Below, piece by piece: positions 38,105 through 45,613 of a stretch of DNA of 64,000 nucleotides. The notes below the pieces were generated by a model, which was not told the origin of the DNA, did not search any database, and saw nothing but the letters and a program-made list of their open reading frames with translations. Within the stretch, counting starts at the first letter, position 1; each line of letters opens with the position of its first letter. The translations under genes were made by a program, and so were the position numbers. Origin of the DNA: Gammaproteobacteria bacterium (lineage in GTDB: Bacteria > Pseudomonadota > Gammaproteobacteria > GCA-001735895); the NCBI GenBank assembly GCA_029862005.1, contig JAOTYD010000002.1, positions 186,001 to 250,000 on the forward strand, given 5' to 3'.

Positions 38105-38182
38105 GCACGTAAGTCGAAGCGCAACTGGCTTGATCTGATAGTATATTTGCAACCGATTGCCACCTGACCCACATCTCCGAAG

Positions 38183-38830
38183 ATGAATGCCTGGGAAAAC
38201 GAACTCGAAGAACTCAATGATCTGATCTGGCATACAATTGCAGCGCGCCAGGACATTGTAAACGGGCGCCAGATCGAGATACCGCAGCCGATCTCTACGG
38301 CACGGCAGGATTCTGAATCCCGCTTCAGCGACAATTTTCCAGTGCTGCAACACCTCGATCAGGCATTGTCATTGGTCACGAACTTTGATTTAGCCGAAAT
38401 TGCCGGGAGATTTTCACGCGTTATGGATAACCTGAGGTGGTCACAAAATCCAAACTACGACGATAACAACAGCAGCCGAAGTTTTCTCGACGGTTACGCC
38501 TATGTCGGCATCTCTGGTCCGGACGCACCGATCAGGTGCGCGGTACCCCGTGGCGGCCTGGTGCTGCTCGGTCCCGGTGTCGTCTATCCGAGCCATCACC
38601 ATGAACCGAAAGAAGTCTACCTGGTGCTGACCCCGGGCTCGCAGTGGTGTCTCGACGAAGGCGACTGGTTCGATGTCGCACCCGGTGACCTGGTCTTTCA
38701 CGACAGCTGGCAGATGCACGCGATGCGCACCCGCGACAAGCCATTACTTGCCTTCGCCGGCTGGCTGGATGCGGGCGACCGGCGCGACATCGGCTGGTCC
38801 GACAACAATGCAAGCACCAGTTGCGGCTAA
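38183..38830 (+). CDS. Cupin dimethylsulfoniopropionate lyase-like protein (DddQ/DMSP_lyase family)
   Basis: A 215-residue protein with a helical N-terminus and a C-terminal cupin. Motif 1 is 'GPGVVYPSHHHEPKEVYLVL', with His138-140, Glu144 and Tyr146; motif 2 is 'PGDLVFHDSWQMHAM', with His179. The order 'GPGxxYPxHHHxxxEVYxVL' and 'PGDxxxHxSxxxHAM' is that of the DddQ-type DMSP lyases, which cleave the algal osmolyte DMSP to acrylate and dimethyl sulfide at a divalent metal. Family assignment is by motif memory only. Related proteins exist whose DMSP activity has not been shown. The preceding MFS transporter would fit an import/catabolism pair. Confidence 0.78.
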   Translation: MNAWENELEELNDLIWHTIAARQDIVNGRQIEIPQPISTARQDSESRFSDNFPVLQHLDQALSLVTNFDLAEIAGRFSRVMDNLRWSQNPNYDDNNSSRSFLDGYAYVGISGPDAPIRCAVPRGGLVLLGPGVVYPSHHHEPKEVYLVLTPGSQWCLDEGDWFDVAPGDLVFHDSWQMHAMRTRDKPLLAFAGWLDAGDRRDIGWSDNNASTSCG

Positions 38831-38841
38831 GTCCCGACCGC

Positions 38842-39342
38842 CTATGCCCGCGAAATGGTTGCCAGGAAGCGCTCGAACAGGCGCTCAACCGTTTCGATTA
38901 CACCATTCAAGGCATGGTCGCCGCTAATCAGGTGCAACGTGCAATCAGAGTATCGCGCATACTCAATCGAGTGATCGGCGGGAATCACGTCGTCTGACCA
39001 ACCGTGTACGATTTCAATATGGGGCGATTTAGGCTCATGCTGTTGATGTTTGAAGCCGGGCATATAAAGCGCCGGCGCCATCAGGAATACCCCTTTTGCC
39101 GCAACCGTTTCGGATGCGACCAGCGCAACATAACCTCCCATGCTGGAACCGACCAGGACAAACTCGTCGACTTCCGGTTCCAGCGCAGCCAGCAGGCGTT
39201 CGACCCGAAGCTCCGGATCCACCAGGTCCGTGTAATCAATGCTGTCGACGCTGAATCCCTGCTGGCGCGCAATCTCCGCCAGGCGCTTGATTTTAAAACC
39301 CCAGGGACCGCTTTCCTTGCCGTGTGAAAAAACGACTTTCAA
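38842..39342 (-). CDS. Small alpha/beta hydrolase (YqiA/RBBP9-like)
   Basis: A 166-residue compact alpha/beta hydrolase. The nucleophile elbow is 'LVGSSMGGYVAL' (G-S-S-M-G), the acid lies in 'HGWSDDVIP' and the catalytic His is in 'SGDHALNG'. The N-terminal 'VVFSHGKESGPWGFKIKRL' carries the oxyanion HG pair. The small size without a lid fits the esterase YqiA or RBBP9-type group. It is convergent with the DMSP-lyase-like gene; its substrate is unknown, and no direct link to DMSP is shown. Confidence 0.88.
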   Translation of the reverse strand: MKVVFSHGKESGPWGFKIKRLAEIARQQGFSVDSIDYTDLVDPELRVERLLAALEPEVDEFVLVGSSMGGYVALVASETVAAKGVFLMAPALYMPGFKHQQHEPKSPHIEIVHGWSDDVIPADHSIEYARYSDCTLHLISGDHALNGVIETVERLFERFLATISRA

Positions 39343-39362
39343 TGATTGGATTCCTGATTAGA

Positions 39363-41558
39363 TCAGGCGTTTGACAGGCTTGAAAGCTCGCTGTTTTGAG
39401 AGCTTACCCGATCCAGGAAATTGTCGATTTTAATCGGTTCGCTGAACAGGAAACCCTGCATCAGGTGACAACCCAAACCCTCGAGATATTCCGACTGGTT
39501 GGTGTTTTCAACACCCTCGGCAATGGTTTTTATACCCAGACCCTGTGCCATGCCGATAATGGCTGCAACCAGCGCGGCTCCCTTGTTCGAACGCTCGATT
39601 TCCGAGATGAACGAGTAATCTATTTTGACCGTGCTAACCGGCAACTCGCGGAGGTAGTTGAGTGAAGAATAGCCGGTGCCAAAATCATCGATGGCAATCG
39701 AGATCCCCTTGTTAGCCAGGACCTGCAGCTTGTGGGTACAGGACTGGATATCGCTCATAAACATATTCTCGGTGATCTCGATTTCCAGCCGCTCGGGCTC
39801 GATGCCATAAACCTCGGTAAAGGAAACCAGCGTCTCCGGGAAGTCTTTTTGCCTGATATCGGTTGCCGACAGGTTGATGCTGACCTTGATCTGGCTTTCC
39901 AAAAAGGCCTGGTTACTGAACAAGTCCCGGGCAACTCGACGCAGTACCCAGTCACTCAGTTGCTCAATGATGCGGGATTCCTCGGCCTGCTCCATGAAAT
40001 AGCTCGGACGGCGCAGCCCGAGCTGGGGATGGTTCCATCTCAGTAGCGCTTCTACACCGACAATTTTCCTGGTTTCCACGTCCATCTGTGGTTGATAAAA
40101 AATCTCCAGTTCATCATTTTTCAATGCGTTTCGAAGCCCGCTTTCGATGGAAATTTTTTCGGCGGCAGCATGTTCGATCTTGTCGTTATAAAAGGTATAG
40201 CCATTCTTGCCGGTCGCCTTGACGTCGTACATCGCCATATCGGCATTTTTTATCAGCGTATTGATATCATTCGAATCATCCGGAAACACTGATATACCGA
40301 TGCTGATGTTGATATAGACTTCCTCGCCCTTCAAATAAAAGGGCTTTTGCAAACTGGCGATCAATTTTTGCGCCACCGTTTCAGCCTGCTCCCGCGTGGT
40401 CGGCTGAGGCAGCAACAACATGAATTCATCACCGCCCAGCCTGGCCAGGGTATCTCCGGTCCTGATTTCCCGCTTGAGACGGCCGGCCACCTCGACCAGG
40501 AGCTGATCGCCGACCACGTGACCGAAGCTGTCGTTAATCAATTTGAACCTGTCGAGATCAAGAAACATGATGATCAGTGTTTCACCGGTTCTTTCCGACT
40601 GGCGGATGGCAAGATCCAGGCGATCATGCAGCATAGCGCGGTTGGGTAACTTGGTGAGCAGATCGTGATAAGCCTGGAAGGTGATTAATTTTTCCGCCTT
40701 TTTCCGGCTGGTAATGTCACGTGCAACACCATAGGTGCCCTGGTAGGTGCTCAGTTTCTTCGGATCTTTCGCATCGACCGCGTAAATGCCCATGGAGTTG
40801 AGTTCGATGGGACGCGTCGTGACATCAAAGGGTTTTGAAGGATCCTGGGTGTTGCATTTCAGGCCCAGCTCTATCGTCCTGTTGCTGCGGCTGGCACGGC
40901 GGCGCTCATTAAACAGATATTCTGCCTTTAACCGATCTTCGTCGGCGATAAATTCACTGTAATGCTTGCCGAGCACCTCGGATTTTTCATAACCCAGTAA
41001 CTTGGTAATGCTGTGGTTGACGAAGCTGAATTCGCCGGCCAGGTTCAGCATGTAAATCAGATCCGGGGAATTGTCGACCATGTAACGATGTAGTCGCTCT
41101 GAATGCGCCAGGCGATTTTGAATCTGCGATTTTTCATCCTCGATTTTTAATTTTTCCAGAGCATTGCGAATTGAATGCTCGAGATCATCAAAACTGTAAG
41201 GCTTTTTGAAAATATCATAGGCGCCCAGACGTACTGCCTCGGTAACCTTGTTGATCGATGTCTCGCCACTCAACACGATGACCGTTGTTTTTATATTTTT
41301 ATCGCGGATGAAAGACAGCACCTGATCACCTGTTTTTTTAGGCATATTGAGATCGAGTATGATCAGGTTGAACTGGCGTTGTTGAATCAGTGAGATGGCT
41401 TCTTCACCATCCGCGGCCTCGGTGATATCGGACCATTTTCGCTTCAGCAGCGTCACCAGGCTTTCACGGGCCCTTTTTTCATCATCAACCACCAGGAAAG
41501 AGGTGGGTTTATTAAAACGTCTAGTTCTTTCTTCGAGGGTTATCAACAAATTGTCCAT
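39363..41558 (-). CDS. Response regulator with PAS, GGDEF and EAL domains (c-di-GMP turnover)
   Basis: A 731-residue cytoplasmic signalling protein. Residues ~20-135 form a receiver domain with acidic Asp25/Asp26, phospho-acceptor Asp69 ('IILDLNMP') and the 'FKKPYS' lysine. A coiled linker leads to a PAS domain (~150-270). The diguanylate cyclase domain has an intact GGDEF at 375-379. The phosphodiesterase domain has EAL at 503-505 and the loop 'IDDFGTGYSSLNYL'. Both catalytic centres look intact, so the output could be synthesis or breakdown of c-di-GMP. It starts 18 bases after the stop of an HDOD-histidine kinase, its probable partner. Confidence 0.94.
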   Translation of the reverse strand: MDNLLITLEERTRRFNKPTSFLVVDDEKRARESLVTLLKRKWSDITEAADGEEAISLIQQRQFNLIILDLNMPKKTGDQVLSFIRDKNIKTTVIVLSGETSINKVTEAVRLGAYDIFKKPYSFDDLEHSIRNALEKLKIEDEKSQIQNRLAHSERLHRYMVDNSPDLIYMLNLAGEFSFVNHSITKLLGYEKSEVLGKHYSEFIADEDRLKAEYLFNERRRASRSNRTIELGLKCNTQDPSKPFDVTTRPIELNSMGIYAVDAKDPKKLSTYQGTYGVARDITSRKKAEKLITFQAYHDLLTKLPNRAMLHDRLDLAIRQSERTGETLIIMFLDLDRFKLINDSFGHVVGDQLLVEVAGRLKREIRTGDTLARLGGDEFMLLLPQPTTREQAETVAQKLIASLQKPFYLKGEEVYINISIGISVFPDDSNDINTLIKNADMAMYDVKATGKNGYTFYNDKIEHAAAEKISIESGLRNALKNDELEIFYQPQMDVETRKIVGVEALLRWNHPQLGLRRPSYFMEQAEESRIIEQLSDWVLRRVARDLFSNQAFLESQIKVSINLSATDIRQKDFPETLVSFTEVYGIEPERLEIEITENMFMSDIQSCTHKLQVLANKGISIAIDDFGTGYSSLNYLRELPVSTVKIDYSFISEIERSNKGAALVAAIIGMAQGLGIKTIAEGVENTNQSEYLEGLGCHLMQGFLFSEPIKIDNFLDRVSSQNSELSSLSNA

Positions 41559-41575
41559 CAGGTCCGAATTACAGG

Positions 41576-43705
41576 TTACCTTTTAAATCGCAGGGGAATC
41601 AAAATTTCAAACGAGGATCCGCCAACTTCGTTTTCCATATATTTAATCTGACCATTATAACGCGCAACGATGTCGGCTGTCACAGAAAGACCGAGCCCCC
41701 TGATGGCACCGTCTTTGGCACTGGCCAGAGGTGCAAACAGCAGTTGCCGGGTGATTGGATCGACGCCCCTGCCGCGATCCGCGATGGAAAATTGAGCAAA
41801 GGTTGCCCCATCTATGTTCACGAAATGGCGGCTTGATACCACGATCTCGGCATCACGAGTCTGGGCCTCGATGGCGTTCTTGACCAGATTCAGAATAACC
41901 TGGCGTAACGCATCCCGGGTTATCTCGATTTCTGCGTCCGACTCATCCAGGGCCCACTTGATTTCAACCTCCTTGCCATTGCTGATCGATTTCACGTATA
42001 GCGGGACCGACATCTTCAGTTCTTCATTTAAAAGTACCGTTGCGGGTTCGGATTCCTTCTCGTCCCTGAAATTTAAAACGATATTGCCGATCCTTTGCAC
42101 CTCTTCCTTCAGAATCCTGATTTCTGCCTCGTTTTCGGAACCATCCGATTTCGAGTTCCCCTGGATAACATCGATATAGTTGGCGATGACACTCAGCGGG
42201 TTGCTTATCTCGTGAATCAGCTTGTCGACATCCTTATGCTCCTGCTCCTTTTTCACACTATCTTCGAACGCCCGCTGTTTCACTTCCTGATTATTCTTAA
42301 TCCAGATCTCGGCATTGATCTTCAGGTAATCGGAGATAAATTTGCCCAGGTTCTCGAGCGGTTTTTTCTGGTCTTTATCGGCACCTATAACAACCGCACC
42401 GATGACCTGGTCGCCATGGCCCAGAGGTAGACTGAACGCAATTTCATGATTCAGCCTACGGATGATCTGTCGATCGGATATGGGCGATATTTCGTCGCGA
42501 GCTTTTTCAGGTTCGATCCAGATGTTACATTTTTCAGTATAACTCCTGATGATCTGGCTCTTGCTGTTTTCAATCGAAAACTTGCTGACTGCGCGAACCT
42601 GGTTGACCTCGTAAAGCCCCAGGTACCCGGGATTTTTGGAATCGGGAAACAACATCGCCACGTCGGAAATGGAAAATAACAACTGCATCTCGCGCGCAAT
42701 TTTAAGTAGCAGGTTCTTCGGTGTATTGATATTGGTCGAATCAATTTCCTCGGAGGTAATAACCTTGACTAACGATGCGTCCCTGATCCTGCGCGCAAGC
42801 TTGATCGTTTCTCTCTCGATGTCCTGCGAAACATTCACCTGGGTGAGGCTTCCTGACTTGGGATGGGGAATATCAAACGAAGCGGCCACCTGAGCCATCT
42901 TGTCCTGCACGTGGAGATAAATCAGCTTCAATTCTTTTTCATCGACGAGACCCGACTGCCACTTGCTGTCGGGTCGGCCATAACGACTCAGGTGCCGGGC
43001 CATCTCGCTGGCCTCGGACAGTATCTGGCACAGAACGTCACCGCCCTGCAGCTGCTCCTCCTCCTCGTGATGAAAACGAATAGCATCCGCAATCGCCGGG
43101 CTCAGGCTGGGCCACTGCTCGATCAGGCTGGCACCCAGGTCGGTATGACTGAGGCCGAATTTCTCGATTTCCCTGCGGATAACTTCAGCTTCGGTCGCCA
43201 GATTCATTATATCGACATATTGATCATGGAACTTGGCGTCAAACACGATCTGTCCAAAATGATGTAGCAAGCCCGCGAGGTAGGCGTCCTGGGGATAGTC
43301 GTAATCCAGCGAGTGGGCGAAGTCCTTCGATATGACGGCACAGTAGAGGGATTCAAGCCAGGTATTACAGACAAATTCTTTTTGCGTATTGATCAAGCCG
43401 GCAAACAATTGCTGCATCGAAGATGTCAGCATCATGGTTTTGACGAGCTCGTGGCCCAGTAACGCCACGGCATGACTCAGGTTATCGACCGGTTGTTTGA
43501 TCTCGAACGCAGCCGAGTTGACAGCCATGATCAATTTAGCGGTGAGCGCCGCGTCTGTGCCAATTAATTCGGCCAGCTCCTCGATCGAACTGTCAGGATC
43601 ATGACAGATATCAAGCAGCTTACTGAGAAGTTGGGGGGGACTGGGCAGCCGAACCAATTCTATTGATTCTATCGTCAATTTCGGCGAGCCTCCTAGATCA
43701 AGCAT
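41576..43705 (-). CDS. HDOD domain sensor histidine kinase
   Basis: A 709-residue cytoplasmic protein. The N-terminal ~260 residues are an HDOD domain ('LPSPPQLLSKLLDICHDPDS', 'DAYLAGLLHHFGQIVFD', 'LGASLIEQWPSLSPAIADAI'). The middle (~330-470) looks GAF-like. The kinase core follows with the phospho-acceptor His498 ('LIHEISNPLSV'), N-box 'NLVKNAIEA', G1 'DRGRGVD' and G2 'IRGLGLSV'. No transmembrane segment is present, so it senses an internal signal. It is transcribed with the REC-PAS-GGDEF-EAL gene immediately downstream, suggesting a phosphorelay controlling c-di-GMP. Confidence 0.92.
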   Translation of the reverse strand: MLDLGGSPKLTIESIELVRLPSPPQLLSKLLDICHDPDSSIEELAELIGTDAALTAKLIMAVNSAAFEIKQPVDNLSHAVALLGHELVKTMMLTSSMQQLFAGLINTQKEFVCNTWLESLYCAVISKDFAHSLDYDYPQDAYLAGLLHHFGQIVFDAKFHDQYVDIMNLATEAEVIRREIEKFGLSHTDLGASLIEQWPSLSPAIADAIRFHHEEEEQLQGGDVLCQILSEASEMARHLSRYGRPDSKWQSGLVDEKELKLIYLHVQDKMAQVAASFDIPHPKSGSLTQVNVSQDIERETIKLARRIRDASLVKVITSEEIDSTNINTPKNLLLKIAREMQLLFSISDVAMLFPDSKNPGYLGLYEVNQVRAVSKFSIENSKSQIIRSYTEKCNIWIEPEKARDEISPISDRQIIRRLNHEIAFSLPLGHGDQVIGAVVIGADKDQKKPLENLGKFISDYLKINAEIWIKNNQEVKQRAFEDSVKKEQEHKDVDKLIHEISNPLSVIANYIDVIQGNSKSDGSENEAEIRILKEEVQRIGNIVLNFRDEKESEPATVLLNEELKMSVPLYVKSISNGKEVEIKWALDESDAEIEITRDALRQVILNLVKNAIEAQTRDAEIVVSSRHFVNIDGATFAQFSIADRGRGVDPITRQLLFAPLASAKDGAIRGLGLSVTADIVARYNGQIKYMENEVGGSSFEILIPLRFKR

Positions 43706-44176
43706 TCGTTCTTCTTATTTATTTGTTCAGTACACTAAAGGGGGAAGCCGATAATATACTATATTTTAATCCCGATTCGACCTTTTACCGAGTATCCGCC
43801 AAATCAGCATCGAGGCGAAACAATCTCCTCCGATTAAAGGCGAAATTGGTCTAAACGGGACCATCCAGCGATCATGAAAACATGACTCAGATGTCAAAAA
43901 CATGGCACAGATCACATTAATTTCGATTTATCCTTCTTTTTGCCCGACTTGCATCGTTGGAATCTGCCCCTCGCTCGGACCGTGATCGAGCTGCCCAGAG
44001 ACCGGTTTACGGACTGACAGCTAACCCTTTTTCAATCCCCTTCCGGGTCCCTTTTCACCAGAATTGATAACTTGAATATACGGTAGTAACCTTATCGACT
44101 CGATCAATTCTATTTTTTCAATCAATACAATAATATGGGAATCCTGATCATTCCCATCCAGGCGAGGTCTTCGAAA
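43706..44176. other. 471-base divergent intergenic region
   Basis: This lies between the HDOD kinase gene (minus) and the plus-strand envelope cluster, so it should hold promoters for both. No gene or structured RNA is recognisable. An A/T-rich tract with several possible -10 elements lies at 43750-43775 and again at 44100-44135. A pair of direct repeats at 43877-43912 is listed separately. Confidence 0.5.
43877..43912. promoter_or_regulatory. Paired 16-base direct repeats, 20-base spacing
   Basis: Two copies of AAAACATGRCWCAGAT (14 of 16 positions identical) start 20 bases apart, about two helical turns, at 43877 and 43897. They lie about 265 bases before the first gene of the plus-strand cluster and about 170 bases before the kinase gene. 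Tandem spacing of this kind is usual for response-regulator or activator binding sites. Confidence 0.4.
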
Positions 44177-44725
44177 ATGCTCAAAAACGAATTTAATCTT
44201 GCCGCATTGCTCGCGATCGTAACCCTGCTGTTACCACAAACGATACTCGCATCCGGGTTAACCGTTGCGCAGGCAGACTCGACAGTCCAGGGCAGTGAGG
44301 AGGCCGATAACAAACCGAAACTGGTCGACCTCTGGCAACCGGGAGATACCGGTCAACGCATGAACATCCGCGGCAGGGTTACCAGTTTTGACGGTGCGCC
44401 GTTGGCCGGGATACCAATCTCGATCCGCCAGGCCAACGGCAATGGCGATTACACGCAGCGCTACAGTACGACCCTGCTCAGCGACGAAAAAGGACGCTAC
44501 CAGTTCGGATCGGTGGTGCCGGGTAATTATATCGGTGTCAGGCATGTCCACATCGGGGTCTACCACGACGGTTACCAGTACTACGATTCTCAAATACTTT
44601 TCAAAGGCGATCCAAACCTGGAAGGTTACACCGATGCGGACCAGGCGATATTTCTCGAGGAGTCTACCGTTAATGGCGAAACCATCCTCTTCGGACGCTT
44701 CGATATCGTGTTGGTACCGCGGTAA
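44177..44725 (+). CDS. Secreted intradiol dioxygenase-like protein
   Basis: A 182-residue exported protein with a signal peptide ('LAALLAIVTLLLPQTILASG'). The mature part matches the catalytic core of intradiol ring-cleavage dioxygenases: 'NIRGRVTSFDGAPLAGIPISI', a Tyr in 'GDYTQRY', 'GRYQFGSVVPGNY' with the second ligand Tyr, the 'RHVHIGV' His-x-His pair and 'SQILFKGDPNL'. All four Fe(III) ligands (2 Tyr, 2 His) and the active-site Arg seem to be present. Known intradiol enzymes are cytoplasmic, so export is unusual. The start at 44177 has a GAGG site; the frame opens at 44135. The DUF4159 gene follows after 58 bases. Confidence 0.8.
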   Translation: MLKNEFNLAALLAIVTLLLPQTILASGLTVAQADSTVQGSEEADNKPKLVDLWQPGDTGQRMNIRGRVTSFDGAPLAGIPISIRQANGNGDYTQRYSTTLLSDEKGRYQFGSVVPGNYIGVRHVHIGVYHDGYQYYDSQILFKGDPNLEGYTDADQAIFLEESTVNGETILFGRFDIVLVPR

Positions 44726-44783
44726 CAACCGCCATCTCCAGCCGACAAGCTGTCATCTGCCCCGACCATATTGGTAAATAATT

Positions 44784-45587
44784 ATGAAACATGGGATCGT
44801 TCTTTTTTTCACGCTGGCATTCTGGCAATTGCCGTCAATCTCGCTTGCCGAATCACATCAAGGCGACAGCGAATCAGAATCCGCAGCCAGGGCCTTACAG
44901 GAAGTTCCCGGTAATGCACACGAGTTTTATTTTACACGCGGCATCTACAGCGGTGAATTCGATGATTACGACGAAGGTGGTCGCTGGGCGATAGACTACC
45001 CGAAGGCCGACCACCAGTTCCTGGTGGCGCTCAAGCGCCTCAGCATTGTCGACGCCTACGGCTCGGACAATGCGATCGAGTTGACCGACCCGATGTTGCG
45101 TCGCTTTCCCTTTTTGTACGCGGTCGAGGTGGGATCGATGTCGTTGAGCGAGGCGGAGGTGCTGGCGCTGCGCAACTATCTGCTGGCCGGCGGGTTCCTG
45201 GTGATCGACGATTTCTGGGGCAGCTGGGCCTGGGACCAGCTCGTTGCGCAGATGCAGTTGGTATTCCCGGACCGCGCCATTGTCGACCTGCCACCGGAGC
45301 ATCCGGTCTTTAATGTCTTCTATAATATCGATCGCGTGATCCAGGTGCCGAACGTGCGCCAGGGATGGGGTGCACCACAAGGCGGCCCGACGCACGAATA
45401 TGACGGTATCGTCCCCCACGTACGCGGCATTTACGACGACGACGGCCGGCTGATGGTGTTGATCAACTGGAATACCGATCTCGGGGATGCGTGGGAATGG
45501 GCGGACAACGCGGATTACCCACTCAAGTTTTCGACCTATGCCTTTGAAATCGGGATCAATTTCGTGATCTACGCAATGACCCATTAG
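44784..45587 (+). CDS. DUF4159 domain protein, exported
   Basis: A 267-residue protein with a signal peptide (Lys-His then a hydrophobic core to about residue 22). DUF4159 features are 'EFYFTRGIYSG', 'WAIDYPKADHQFLVALKRLS', 'LRNYLLAGGFLVIDDFWGSW', the 'PPEHPVFNVFYNI' segment and 'HVRGIYDDDGRLMVLINWNTDLGD'. The fold resembles a glutamine-amidotransferase-like Rossmann domain without an obvious catalytic triad. In other bacteria DUF4159 genes sit beside MoxR, DUF58 and VWA genes, as here. Function unknown. Confidence 0.88.
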   Translation: MKHGIVLFFTLAFWQLPSISLAESHQGDSESESAARALQEVPGNAHEFYFTRGIYSGEFDDYDEGGRWAIDYPKADHQFLVALKRLSIVDAYGSDNAIELTDPMLRRFPFLYAVEVGSMSLSEAEVLALRNYLLAGGFLVIDDFWGSWAWDQLVAQMQLVFPDRAIVDLPPEHPVFNVFYNIDRVIQVPNVRQGWGAPQGGPTHEYDGIVPHVRGIYDDDGRLMVLINWNTDLGDAWEWADNADYPLKFSTYAFEIGINFVIYAMTH

Positions 45588-45613
45588 CAATACCCCGGGG
45601 AAGCTGCGCGGCC

